From contig NZ_JANZLA010000001.1 of NCBI RefSeq assembly GCF_025770785.1, positions 124,001-188,000 on the forward strand: 64,000 nt of DNA. Reading direction: 5' to 3'. Source of the stretch: Cellulomonas sp. SG140 (GTDB taxonomy: Bacteria; Actinomycetota; Actinomycetes; Actinomycetales; Cellulomonadaceae). Shown here piece by piece: positions 20,687-28,211 of the stretch. Under the pieces are notes generated by a model, which saw only the letters and a program-made list of their open reading frames with translations, made no database searches and was not told the DNA's origin. Numbering within the stretch: position 1 is the first letter of the stretch; each line of letters opens with the position of its first letter. A program made the position numbers and the translations under genes.

Positions 20687-21871
20687 GTGCCCGACGACGA
20701 GCTCTCCCCCCGCGCGCTGGGTCGCGCGCTGCTCGCCCGTCAGCACCTCCTGGCGCGTGCACCGGCGGAGAGCGACGGAGCGGGCGCGGCGGAGCGGCTC
20801 GTCGGTCAGCTCGTCGGGCTGCAGGCCCAGAACCCCACGTCGCCGTACATCGCGCTCTGGAGCCGCCTCGAGGGCTTCGCACCGCCGCACCTGGCCGCCA
20901 CTCTGGCCGACCGTCGTACGGCCCGGGTCGCCGCCATGCGCAGCACCGTCCACCTGCTCACCGCCCAGGACGCGCTGACCCTCCCGGTGCTGACCGCACG
21001 GACCCTCTCGCGCGAGACGCGCGGCCTGTCCGCGGCGGAGCTGGACCGGATAGCCGTCCGCGCTCGGGAGCTGCTCGAGCGCACGCCGATGCGGCCCACC
21101 CAGCTCGGCCTCGCGCTCGCAGCCGAGCTGCCGCACGACCCGCCGAGCGACCTCGCCTACGCCGCGCGCTGCCTGCTGTCCCTGGTGCAGGTCACGCCAC
21201 GGGGACAGTGGGGCGCCAGCATGGCCACCACGTGGACGACCGCCGAGTCGTGGCTCGGCCCGGAGACGGTCGCGGCGGCTCCCGACCTGCACGACCCCGA
21301 CGTGCGGGCGGAGGTGGTGGGCGATCTCGTGCTCCGCTACCTCGCCGCCTTCGGACCGGCGTCGGTCGCGGACGTGCAGGCCTGGTCGGGGATGACGCGT
21401 CTCGCGCCGGTGGTGCAGGCACTGGGTGACCGCGTGTTGCACCTGCGCCCGCTGGCGGCCCGGGCGGGACGGAACCGGACGGTGCTCCTGGACGTGCCGG
21501 ACGCCCCGCGGCCCGACGAGGACACCCCGGCGCCGGTGCGGCTCCTCCCCGACTTCGACAACGTGGTGCTGTCCCATGCCGACCGCACCCGCATCGTGCC
21601 CGAGGACGTCCGGCGCCGGCTGGTCACGCCGAACGGGAGCGGTCCGGGGACCGTGCTGGTGGACGGGCAGGTCGGCGGTGTCTGGCGGCTGCGGCGCGAG
21701 CGCGGGACGGCCGGCGCCGGTGCACCCGGGTCGGTGACCCTGCGCGTCGAGCCGTTCGTCCACCTCTCGGCTCAGCAGCGGGACGAGCTGGACACGGAGG
21801 CCCACGGGGTGCTCACCCTGCTCGCCGGCGACGTGGCGGACCGTCGGATCGAGGTCGCCGCCGCGTCGTGA
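20687..21871 (+). CDS. HTH_42 (AlkZ-like) winged-helix DNA glycosylase-like protein
   Basis: 394 residues. LGRALLARQHLL and LVGQLVGLQAQNPTSPYIALWSRL identify the HTH_42 superfamily. LQAQ gives a Gln-x-Gln catalytic motif, the form found in the AlkZ branch, in contrast to the Gln-x-Asp of the other homologue at 7518-8840. Further segments include MRSTVHLLTAQDAL, LVQVTPRGQWG and RLLPDFDNVVLSHADRTRIV, all typical of this branch. AlkZ proteins remove crosslinking DNA lesions, sometimes as self-resistance to DNA-alkylating natural products. No biosynthetic cluster for such a compound is visible here. GTG 20687 follows TACGGT by 6 bases. It separates the MoxR operon from SpoIIM/RDD. Confidence 0.85.
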   Translation: MPDDELSPRALGRALLARQHLLARAPAESDGAGAAERLVGQLVGLQAQNPTSPYIALWSRLEGFAPPHLAATLADRRTARVAAMRSTVHLLTAQDALTLPVLTARTLSRETRGLSAAELDRIAVRARELLERTPMRPTQLGLALAAELPHDPPSDLAYAARCLLSLVQVTPRGQWGASMATTWTTAESWLGPETVAAAPDLHDPDVRAEVVGDLVLRYLAAFGPASVADVQAWSGMTRLAPVVQALGDRVLHLRPLAARAGRNRTVLLDVPDAPRPDEDTPAPVRLLPDFDNVVLSHADRTRIVPEDVRRRLVTPNGSGPGTVLVDGQVGGVWRLRRERGTAGAGAPGSVTLRVEPFVHLSAQQRDELDTEAHGVLTLLAGDVADRRIEVAAAS

Positions 21872-21935
21872 CGGGCGGCTCCACGCGGCGGCCTCGTGCC
21901 ACGGAGGCACTGGTGTTGGTGGCGGTGCCGTGCCG

Positions 21936-22925
21936 TCAGCCCGCGGTCGCCACCGCATAGCCGGCGCGGTCCAGCTCCAGGTCGCCCGTCTGGCCCGCGC
22001 GTGCGGCGCGGCGACCGAGCAGGAGCACGTAGACCCAGAACGCCGCGAGCGACGTCAGTCCGATGGCGATCTTCGCCGCCCACGGCAGCTGCGAGCCGGT
22101 GACGAAGCCCTCGATGAGGCCCGACACCGCCAGGACGCCCACCAGCCCCAGCGCCACCGTGAACAGCGCCCGACCTTCCTCCGCGAGCGCCCGGCCACGC
22201 GGCCGGGGGCCGGGGTCGACCAGCGTCCAGAACAGGCGCAGACCGGCCGCACCGGACACGAACACCGCGGTCAGCTCGAGCACGCCGTGCGGGCTGATCA
22301 GCTGCAGGAACATGTCCAGCCGGCCGTAGGCCGCCATCAGGCCACCGGCCGCACCGACGTTCACCGCGTTGCTGAGCAGGAAGTACACCGGCACCACGCC
22401 GGTGATGCCGGTGGCGACGCAGAGCGCCGAGATCCACGCGTTGTTGGTCCACACCATCGCGGCGAACGTCACGCCGGGGTCGTAGTAGGCGGCGAACAGC
22501 TGGTCGACGTACTCCTTGCGGCTGGCCGGGGTCCCCATCGCGGCCAGCGCCTCCGGATGCGTGGCGACCCACGCTCCGCTGACGACGCCGACCGCGAGGA
22601 ACGCCACCATCACGCCGACCGTCCACCACCGGATCCGGTACAGCGCGGCCGGCAGCAGCACGGTGAGGAACCGGGCGACGTCCCGCCACGCCGGCTCGTG
22701 CGTCCCGGCGATCCGGGCGCGCGCCCGGCCGAGCAGCTGCGAGAGCCGTGTGACCGTCTCCGGATCGGGAGCGGCCGACCGCAGCGTCGACAGGTCCGTG
22801 GCCGTGGCCCGGTAGAGCCGCACCAGCTCGTCCGACTCGGCGCCCGACAGCCGCCGGCGGCGCACCAGCCGGTCCAGGCGGTCCCACTCCGGCGTCCGCG
22901 CGACCACCAGGGCGTCGAGGTCCAT
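21936..22925 (-). CDS. SpoIIM family (stage II sporulation protein M-like) membrane protein
   Basis: 329 residues. A cytoplasmic N-terminus (MDLDALVVARTPEWDRLDRLVRRRRLSGAE) is followed by helical sequence and about five or six membrane helices. Segments typical of the family are VWTNNAWISALCVATGITGVVPVYFLLSNAVNVG and ISPHGVLELTAVFVSGAAGLRLF. SpoIIM acts in engulfment in Bacillus; in actinobacteria the family is present in non-sporulating species and accompanies RDD and MoxR/DUF58 genes, with unknown function. ATG 22925 was chosen as the start of the conserved part. It is divergent from the RDD gene, 80 bases apart. Confidence 0.88.
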   Translation of the reverse strand: MDLDALVVARTPEWDRLDRLVRRRRLSGAESDELVRLYRATATDLSTLRSAAPDPETVTRLSQLLGRARARIAGTHEPAWRDVARFLTVLLPAALYRIRWWTVGVMVAFLAVGVVSGAWVATHPEALAAMGTPASRKEYVDQLFAAYYDPGVTFAAMVWTNNAWISALCVATGITGVVPVYFLLSNAVNVGAAGGLMAAYGRLDMFLQLISPHGVLELTAVFVSGAAGLRLFWTLVDPGPRPRGRALAEEGRALFTVALGLVGVLAVSGLIEGFVTGSQLPWAAKIAIGLTSLAAFWVYVLLLGRRAARAGQTGDLELDRAGYAVATAG

Positions 22926-22975
22926 GCCGCACAGCCTGCCATCGCGACGCCCGGCGCCGGGGCCGTCGGGCCCGA

Positions 22976-22981
22976 TAGCCT
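22976..22981 (+). promoter_or_regulatory. -10 element TAGCCT upstream of the RDD gene
   Basis: TAGCCT within CCGATAGCCTG lies 24 bases upstream of the RDD start, leaving room for the ribosome binding site GAGGGAGG. The same CCGATAGCCTG string precedes the gene at 27352. No good -35 is visible. Confidence 0.4.
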
Positions 22982-23005
22982 GCACCCGGACCTGAGGGAG
23001 GCACC

Positions 23006-23827
23006 GTGGACGAGGGCATCCTCACCGGCGAGGCCGTGCTGCTGGACACCAGGCCGGCCTCGTTCGCCTCCCGCGCGCTCGGTACCGTGCTGGACCTCCT
23101 GGCCCTCGCCGTGGTGATCGGCGCGCTCGCCTGGCTGCTGTTCGGCGCGCTGAACCTGGTGCCGGACGAGAAGGCGGCGCGGGCGGTCGGCGTGGTGGCG
23201 CTGGCCACGGTGACGGTGCTGGTGCCCGCGACGGTGGAGACGCTCAGCCGGGGGCGGTCGCTCGGCAAGCTGGCGATGGGCATCCGGGTGGTGCGGGACG
23301 ACGGCGGCCCGGTGCTGTTCCGGCAGGCGCTGGTGCGCGCCCTGACGGGCGTGTTCGAGCTGTGGCTGACGTCCGGTGTCGTGGCGCTGCTGGTCAGCGT
23401 CGCGCACCCGCAGGGCAAGCGGCTCGGCGACGTGCTGGCGGGGACCTACGCGGCACGGGTCCGGGGCAAGGCGCCCGTGCGCACGCCCGTGCCGATGCCG
23501 CCGTACCTGGCCCGGTGGGCGTCGCACGCCGACGTGGCACGACTGCCGGACGGTCTCGCGCTGGCCGTGCGGCAGTTCCTGGGCCGGGCGCGGGCTCTGC
23601 ACCCGGCCTCGCGGATGGAGCTCGGCGGCCGGCTGACCGCACAGGTGCAGCAGTACGTTCGTCCCCTGCCCCCGCCCGGCACGCACCCGGAGGACTTCCT
23701 CGCGGCGGTGCTCGCCGAGCGCAGGGAGCGCGAGCTCGCCGCCGAGCAGCGCCGGGCCGTCCGTGAGTCGGTCGAGGCGGCGGCCCTCACGCGGCTGCCG
23801 CACGCCATCCCGGACCCGGTGGACTGA
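23006..23827 (+). CDS. RDD family membrane protein
   Basis: 273 residues. The RDD domain occupies about residues 15-150: ASFASRALGTVLDLLALAVVIGAL (helix 1 with the arginine and aspartate that name the family), a second helix near 55-75, SRGRSLGKLAMGIRVV and a third helix before QGKRLGDVLAGTYAARV. The C-terminal ~120 residues are soluble, with ARWASHADVARLPDGLALAVRQFL and a charged helical end. RDD proteins include Na+/H+ antiporters, but most are uncharacterised. GTG 23006 has GGGAGG 4-5 bases upstream. Its divergent pairing with SpoIIM is a recurrent actinobacterial arrangement. Confidence 0.88.
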   Translation: MDEGILTGEAVLLDTRPASFASRALGTVLDLLALAVVIGALAWLLFGALNLVPDEKAARAVGVVALATVTVLVPATVETLSRGRSLGKLAMGIRVVRDDGGPVLFRQALVRALTGVFELWLTSGVVALLVSVAHPQGKRLGDVLAGTYAARVRGKAPVRTPVPMPPYLARWASHADVARLPDGLALAVRQFLGRARALHPASRMELGGRLTAQVQQYVRPLPPPGTHPEDFLAAVLAERRERELAAEQRRAVRESVEAAALTRLPHAIPDPVD

Positions 23828-23863
23828 GCGGTTCCGGCGCCGGACGCCGGTGGCGGTGCGACG

Positions 23864-24790
23864 TCAGGCCGACGGCGCCGTCCGACGCAGGTCCGGCTCG
23901 AGGTAGATCACGCGCGCGATCGGCACCGCCGACCGGACCCGGACCTCCGCGGCGTCGATCGCCGCGGCGATGTCCGCGGCGCTGTCGTCGGCCGTCACCT
24001 CGATCTTGGCCGCCACCAGCAGCTCCTCCGGCCCCAGGTGCAGCGTCCGCAGGTGGATGACGGAGGCCACCCCGTCCCCGACCAGCGCCGCGCGGACCGC
24101 CGCGACGTCCGCCGCGGACGCCGCCTCACCGAGCAGCAGCGAGGTCGTCTCCACCGCGAGGACCGCGGCGATGAGCACCAGCAGCAGGCCGATGCCGGCG
24201 GTGCCCACGGCGTCCCACCGGCCGTCGCCGGTGAGCAGCGTCAGCCCGACGCCGAGGCCGGCGAGCAGCAGACCGATCAGCGCCCCGGAGTCCTCGAGCA
24301 GGACCACCGGGAGCTCGGGCGCCTTGGCGGTGCGGATGAAGGACGGCCAGGACTGACCGGCCCGTGCCGCGTCCGACTCCCGCACAGCCGTCCGCAACGA
24401 CGACGCCTCCATCACGAACGCGATGACGAGCACGACGAGCGGGACCCACCACCAGCGACCCTCGAGCGGGTGCGGGTCGGCCCACTTGTGCCAGGCCTCG
24501 TACAGCGCGAACAGGCCACCGAGCGTGAACAGCACGATCGAGACGATGAAGGCGTAGACGTACCGCTCGCGGCCGTAGCCGAAGGGGTGCGTCTCGTCGG
24601 GCAGGCGCCGGGCACGCCGGCCGCCGAGCAGCAGCAGCAGCTGGTTGCCGGAGTCGGCGACGGAGTGCACCGACTCGGCGAGCATCGAGCTGGAAGAGGT
24701 GAGCAGGAAGGCGACGAACTTGGTGACGGCGATCCCGAGGTTCGCCGCGAGCGCCGCCATGATCGCCCTGGTGCCGCCCTCGTGCGCCAT
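23864..24790 (-). CDS. Cation diffusion facilitator (CDF) transporter
   Basis: 308 residues. Six membrane helices are expected. Helix 2 carries SSSSMLAESVHSVADSGNQ with the conserved histidine and aspartate of the metal site; DETHPFGYGRERYVYAF is the family's loop motif after helix 2, and helix 5 has LLEDSGALIGLLLAGLGVG. The C-terminal cytoplasmic metal-binding domain (about 220-300) includes VASVIHLRTLHLGPEELLVAAKIEV. CDF proteins export divalent metals such as Zn, Mn or Fe in exchange for protons; this sequence does not fix the metal. ATG 24790 has GGGGGAG upstream. A perfect palindrome covers the predicted transcription start. Confidence 0.92.
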   Translation of the reverse strand: MAHEGGTRAIMAALAANLGIAVTKFVAFLLTSSSSMLAESVHSVADSGNQLLLLLGGRRARRLPDETHPFGYGRERYVYAFIVSIVLFTLGGLFALYEAWHKWADPHPLEGRWWWVPLVVLVIAFVMEASSLRTAVRESDAARAGQSWPSFIRTAKAPELPVVLLEDSGALIGLLLAGLGVGLTLLTGDGRWDAVGTAGIGLLLVLIAAVLAVETTSLLLGEAASAADVAAVRAALVGDGVASVIHLRTLHLGPEELLVAAKIEVTADDSAADIAAAIDAAEVRVRSAVPIARVIYLEPDLRRTAPSA

Positions 24791-24813
24791 GCCCGTCTCC
24801 CCCGGTCGTGCGG

Positions 24814-24837
24814 CCTGCGTCGACGCAGGTCAGCCTA
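24814..24837 (-). promoter_or_regulatory. Promoter -10 and overlapping palindromic operator of the CDF gene
   Basis: On the minus strand the -10-like TAGGCT (24837-24832) predicts a start near 24825. This point falls inside CCTGCGTCGACGCAGG (24814-24829), a 16-bp perfect palindrome. A dimeric repressor bound here would block initiation, the usual layout for metal-responsive regulators. The regulator gene is not in the neighbourhood. Confidence 0.55.
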
Positions 24838-24860
24838 GGCGACCACGCACCGACAGCGGC

Positions 24861-25067
24861 TCAGCGCGGGGTGACCGGCCGCGCCTCGTCGGCGAGGAGC
24901 ACGGGGATGCCGTCGCGGACGGGGTACGCCAGCGGCCGGTCGGGATCGGTCGAGACCAGCTCGGGCTGCCCGTCCGGACCCACCTCGTCGGTCAGCGTCG
25001 CCCCGGTCACCGGACACCGCAGCAGCTCTCGTGCCCATGGCTCCAGGCTCGTCGCCGGCTCGTTCAT
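24861..25067 (-). CDS. Trm112-like small protein
   Basis: 68 residues. LEPWARELLRCPVTGATLTDE and the end YPVRDGIPVLLADEARPV match the Trm112/YcaR family, whose members activate methyltransferases or bind zinc. Only one cysteine remains, so the zinc site seen in many relatives is absent. ATG 25067 has GGGGGAGGA upstream and lies inside the stop of the preceding mutase-like gene (ATGA overlap). In actinobacteria this small gene regularly sits between phosphomannomutase and mannose-6-phosphate isomerase genes, which hints at a link with mannose metabolism. Confidence 0.85.
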   Translation of the reverse strand: MNEPATSLEPWARELLRCPVTGATLTDEVGPDGQPELVSTDPDRPLAYPVRDGIPVLLADEARPVTPR

Positions 25068-25966
25068 CGGTCCTCCCCCGTCCGCAGCAACGACAGGACG
25101 TCGTCGCGCACCTTGTCCAGCACGTCCTCGTCGGCCGCCTCGACCGTCAGCTCCACACCGTCGCCCAGGTGACGGACCGCGAACCACCACGGAGGTGGGG
25201 CGTCCCAGTGCGAGACCAGCAGCCCGTCGCCTTCCTCGGACTCGACCGGCCCGCCGCCCGGATGGGTCACGTAGGCCTCGACCACCCGCGCGACTGCGCC
25301 GTCCGCGTCCGCGACCTCGACGGCGATCGGTCCCGCCGTGACGTACGGCTGGTAGAGCTCGGCCAGCACCGACAACGTGTGCGGCTGGCGACCGAGCTCG
25401 GCGAGCACGTGCACCAGCGCGAGCAGGCCGGCGGTCGCCGGACCGGCGTCCCGCGCGACGAGCCGGCCGTCGGCGCCGCCACCCAGCACGGCGCCCCGGA
25501 CGGCCAGCTGCTCCGCCAGCTCGGCGCGGTGCACGCGTGCCGTCGCCGCACCGGCAGCGGCGAGCAGGTCCGGCACCGCCCGTGAGGTGAGGTCGTCGTG
25601 CAGCACGAGCGGGACGCGACCCGCGGCCAGCTCCGCCGCCGTCAGGCGCAGGCCCACGACGGTGAGGACGGTCGACGGCGGCACCGGCTCGCCCCGCTCG
25701 TCGAGCAGGTGCACCGCGTCGCCGGCGAGCACCGCGCCCGCGTCGGCGCCGTGCTCGAGCACCACGCTGCGCAGGTCGGACAGGTCGGCTCCGGGGCCGC
25801 TGACGAGCGTCAGCCGGACCGGCCCGTCCGCCAGCAGCTGCTGGAGCGCCTCGGCATGGCCCGGTGTGCCGGCGTGGACCACCACGTGCAGGGCACGGGC
25901 GTCCCGGGGGTCGACGGCGTCCCGCAGCACCGCCACCAGGCGGTCCGGGTCGTCAGCTTCCGTCAC
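25064..25966 (-). CDS. Truncated, catalytically degenerate phosphomannomutase-like protein
   Basis: 300 residues against about 450-470 for α-phosphohexomutases. What remains resembles the last three of the four domains. VARDAGPATAGLLALVHVLAELG with LAELYQPYVTAGPI corresponds to domain III, and PPPWWFAVRHLGDGVELTVEAADEDVLDKV to the phosphate-binding domain IV. The N-terminal domain with the catalytic phosphoserine is missing. The position of the Asp-x-Asp-x-Asp metal loop reads AVLAGDAVHLLDERGEPV, without that motif. The frame is intact and codon bias is normal, so it is a maintained gene, not a decaying one. By synteny it takes the place of manB near DUF3499 and Trm112. A regulatory or binding role is inferred. 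Confidence 0.8.
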   Translation of the reverse strand: MTEADDPDRLVAVLRDAVDPRDARALHVVVHAGTPGHAEALQQLLADGPVRLTLVSGPGADLSDLRSVVLEHGADAGAVLAGDAVHLLDERGEPVPPSTVLTVVGLRLTAAELAAGRVPLVLHDDLTSRAVPDLLAAAGAATARVHRAELAEQLAVRGAVLGGGADGRLVARDAGPATAGLLALVHVLAELGRQPHTLSVLAELYQPYVTAGPIAVEVADADGAVARVVEAYVTHPGGGPVESEEGDGLLVSHWDAPPPWWFAVRHLGDGVELTVEAADEDVLDKVRDDVLSLLRTGEDR

Positions 25967-26006
25967 GGGTCAGGCTCCTTCGCAGGCGTCGAGGGCGCCG
26001 ACGAGC

Positions 26007-26294
26007 CTACCGGCCGGCCCCGGGACCGCCCGCGGGGCGGCCCGTCACGTCCTCGTCGCTGAGCGGCGTCCCGTCCCCGTCGAGCGCGAACCACGCACGG
26101 TTCTCGCAGGCCGGGCAGGAGACGAACACAGCCGCGCGCCCGGTCGGCGTGCTCATCCGGATGCGGACCAGGTCGGTGGAGCCGCAACGCTGGCACTCGC
26201 GCGTCCCCTCGACCAGCGGTCCGCTGCCCTGGCTGACCGACCCCAGCGGGACGGGCCCCTCGGCGACGCGACGGGACTCGCGCCGCCGCGTCAC
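26007..26294 (-). CDS. Small zinc-ribbon protein
   Basis: 95 residues. Two CxxC pairs, CQRCGSTDL and CPACENRAWF, about 30 residues apart, form a typical zinc ribbon with strands RIRMSTPTGRAAVFVSC between them. The tails are charged and probably disordered. No wider family is recognised. Its ATG overlaps the DUF3499 stop by 4 bp, so the two are co-translated. It may bind nucleic acid or a partner protein. Confidence 0.75.
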   Translation of the reverse strand: MTRRRESRRVAEGPVPLGSVSQGSGPLVEGTRECQRCGSTDLVRIRMSTPTGRAAVFVSCPACENRAWFALDGDGTPLSDEDVTGRPAGGPGAGR

Positions 26295-26668
26295 CGCACG
26301 CTCTCCTCGCCGTGCACCACGCGGAGGTGCCCGCGACGGCGACCGTCCGGCGTGACGGGCTGCGCCACCGGCTCCGGCTCGAGCACCGCGACGGCGGGTC
26401 GACCGGCCTCACGGACGGCGTCCGCCAGGGCGAGCAGGTCGTCGTGGCTCGGGGCCGCCGGCTCGAAGTCGGGCAGCAGCCGGACGACCTCCCAGCCGCG
26501 CGGCGCGGTGAGTCGCTCGGCGTGCTCGGCGCACAGGTCGTAGGAGTGCGGCTCCGCCAGCTGGGCGAGGGGGCCGAGCACCGCGGTCGAGTCCGCGTAG
26601 ACGTAGGTGAGCGTCGCCACCGCCGGGCGCGCGCACGCCGAGCGGGAGCACTGCCGAACGGATCGCAC
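26291..26668 (-). CDS. DUF3499 family protein
   Basis: 125 residues. The N-terminus SVRQCSRSACARPAVATLTYVYADSTAVLGPLA with HSYDLCAEHAERLTAPRGWEVVRL is the DUF3499 signature; the cysteines and histidine (CxxxxC ... CxxH) suggest a metal site. The family is confined to actinobacteria and its gene is conserved beside the phosphomannomutase and metallopeptidase genes (Rv3258c region in Mycobacterium tuberculosis). Function is unknown. GTG 26668 is divergent from the zincin-like gene; a GC-rich hairpin lies between them. Confidence 0.88.
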   Translation of the reverse strand: MRSVRQCSRSACARPAVATLTYVYADSTAVLGPLAQLAEPHSYDLCAEHAERLTAPRGWEVVRLLPDFEPAAPSHDDLLALADAVREAGRPAVAVLEPEPVAQPVTPDGRRRGHLRVVHGEESVR

Positions 26669-26722
26669 GCGCTGACGCTACAACGCAGGTGCGACACCTC
26701 GGCCGGGACACCCCCGGACGGT

Positions 26723-26756
26723 GCCGCCTCCGGGCCCGGGTGCGCCCGGAGGCGGC
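26723..26756. other. Perfect 12-bp hairpin between divergent genes
   Basis: GCCGCCTCCGGG (26723-26734) and CCCGGAGGCGGC (26745-26756) are exact complements around a 10-base loop. No gene ends here, so termination is not its obvious role; it covers the region expected for the -35 of the rightward gene. Confidence 0.6.
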
Positions 26757-26772
26757 GACTAGAGTTCCAGTG

Positions 26773-27339
26773 GTGAGGTCACGGGGTTCTCGGCGGGGCT
26801 CGTTCCCCGGGCAGCTGCCCGGTCGGGGACGTCGCCCGGCGGACACGGACAGCACCGGTGACCGGCTCCCGGAGCCGACCTCGTCGTCACGAGCCCCGGC
26901 CGCCCGCACGGGGTCGCCCGCCGCGCCCGTCCGTCGTCGTGACCGTCGCGGTCGCGGCCCTCGCGGCCCCCTGCTGCCGAGCACGCTCCCGGCCTACCGG
27001 ACCCGTGCGGAGCTCTTCGACGACCTGGTGCTCGACGCGGTCGAGGAGCTCGAGCGGACCTGGGCGCGGCAGCTCGACGGCACGGAGTTCGCCGTCGAGG
27101 ACGTACCGCCGTCCAACCCGGCACCCTGGGAGCGCGGCGGGGTGCCGCTGGGCCGGTGCTTCCCGTCCGACGCGGGGCTCCCGGCCCGCATCGTCGTCTA
27201 CCGGCGGCCGCTCGAGGCGCGCGCCGAGGACCGCGCGGACCTCGCCGAGCTGGTGCACGACGTGGTCGTGGAGCAGGTGGCGCATCTCCTCGGCCGGTCA
27301 CCGGAGGACGTGGACCCCGGCTACGGCGAGGGCCGATAG
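26773..27339 (+). CDS. Zincin-like metallopeptidase family protein (degenerate motif)
   Basis: 188 residues. About 70 basic, disordered residues precede the conserved core RGPLLPSTLPAYRTRAELFDDLVLDAVEELE, matching the Rv3259-type family of actinobacterial zincin-like proteins. The end is LAELVHDVVVEQVAHLLGRSPEDVDPGYG. The expected HExxH metal-binding motif reads HDVVV at the aligned position, so zinc-dependent proteolysis is doubtful. GTG 26773 lies 7 bases after a TAGAGT element without a ribosome binding site, which favours a leaderless start; GTG 26770 and GTG 26689 are alternatives. It is divergent from DUF3499 in the order seen in other actinobacteria. Confidence 0.78.
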   Translation: MRSRGSRRGSFPGQLPGRGRRPADTDSTGDRLPEPTSSSRAPAARTGSPAAPVRRRDRRGRGPRGPLLPSTLPAYRTRAELFDDLVLDAVEELERTWARQLDGTEFAVEDVPPSNPAPWERGGVPLGRCFPSDAGLPARIVVYRRPLEARAEDRADLAELVHDVVVEQVAHLLGRSPEDVDPGYGEGR

Positions 27340-27351
27340 CCTGTCCGGACG

Positions 27352-28206
27352 ATGAGCACCCCGATCCCGGCCGTCCGCGTCGTCTGCGTCGTCTACCACC
27401 CCGGACCGGAGCTGGCGCGGTTCGCCGACGGTCTGCGGACGGCGAGCTCGCGACCCTTCGAGCTGGTGCTGGTCGACAACGGCGACGACCAGACCGTGTC
27501 TCGGGCGGTCGCCGACGAGCACGGTGCGCGCCTGGTAGTCCCCGGACGCAACCTCGGCTACGGAGCCGCCGCGAACGTCGGTGCGATGGACGCGACGGCG
27601 GAGTGGCTCGTGGTGGCCAACTCCGACCTCGAGTGGCCCGCGGGTTCGCTCGACCGGCTGCTCGACGTGGCCGCCGCGCACCCCGAGGCCGGTGCCGTCG
27701 GACCCGCCCTGCTCAACACCGACGGCACCGTGTACCCCTCGGCCAGGGAGCTGCCGTCGCTCACCCAGGGCGTCGGCCACGCGGTGCTGGGCCGGGTGTG
27801 GCCGGGCAACCCGTGGACGCGCGCCTACCAGGCACGTCAGGAGACCGTCGGGGTCCAGCGCGCGGCCGGCTGGCTGTCCGGCGCGTGCCTGGTGCTGCGA
27901 CGGCGGGCGTTCGAGCAGGTCGGCGGGTTCGACGAGGACTACTTCATGTTCTTCGAGGACGTGGACCTCGGTGAGCGGCTCGGTGCCGCAGGCTGGGTGA
28001 ACCTCTACGCGCCGCAGGTGGCCGTCACGCACATCGGCGGCACGTCGTGGCGGTCACGACCCGCCCCGATGATCCGCGCGCACCACGCCAGCGCCTGGCG
28101 GTACCTGTCCCGCCGGTACACCGGCTGGCGGATGGCACCGGTGCGTCTGGTGCTGCGCAGCGGGCTGTGGCTGCGCGAGCAGGTGGAGCTGCGCGCGGCA
28201 CGCTGA
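27352..28206 (+). CDS. GT2 glycosyltransferase, WbbL-like rhamnosyltransferase
   Basis: 284 residues. GT-A fold: VRVVCVVYHPGPELARFADGL, then LVLVDNGDD, GRNLGYGAAANVGAM and the DxD-like VVANSDLEWPAGSL. The acceptor side has GWLSGACLVLRRRAFEQVGGFDEDYFMFFEDVDLGERL. This is the pattern of WbbL, which adds rhamnose to GlcNAc-diphospho-lipid at the start of cell-wall linkage-unit synthesis in actinobacteria, and the chromosomal neighbourhood is similar. The exact acceptor in this organism is not known. TAGCCT ends 9 bases before ATG 27352, so the mRNA may be leaderless. Rightward, 12 bases after the zincin-like gene. Confidence 0.85.
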   Translation: MSTPIPAVRVVCVVYHPGPELARFADGLRTASSRPFELVLVDNGDDQTVSRAVADEHGARLVVPGRNLGYGAAANVGAMDATAEWLVVANSDLEWPAGSLDRLLDVAAAHPEAGAVGPALLNTDGTVYPSARELPSLTQGVGHAVLGRVWPGNPWTRAYQARQETVGVQRAAGWLSGACLVLRRRAFEQVGGFDEDYFMFFEDVDLGERLGAAGWVNLYAPQVAVTHIGGTSWRSRPAPMIRAHHASAWRYLSRRYTGWRMAPVRLVLRSGLWLREQVELRAAR

Positions 28207-28211
28207 GGCGG

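Noticed and set aside
25064..25966. SIS-domain sugar isomerase (as in the Rv3256c position)
   Set aside because: Motifs such as ARDAGPATAGLLALVHVL and WWFAVRHLGDGVELTVEA fit phosphohexomutase domains III and IV, and no SIS glycine/serine motif is seen.
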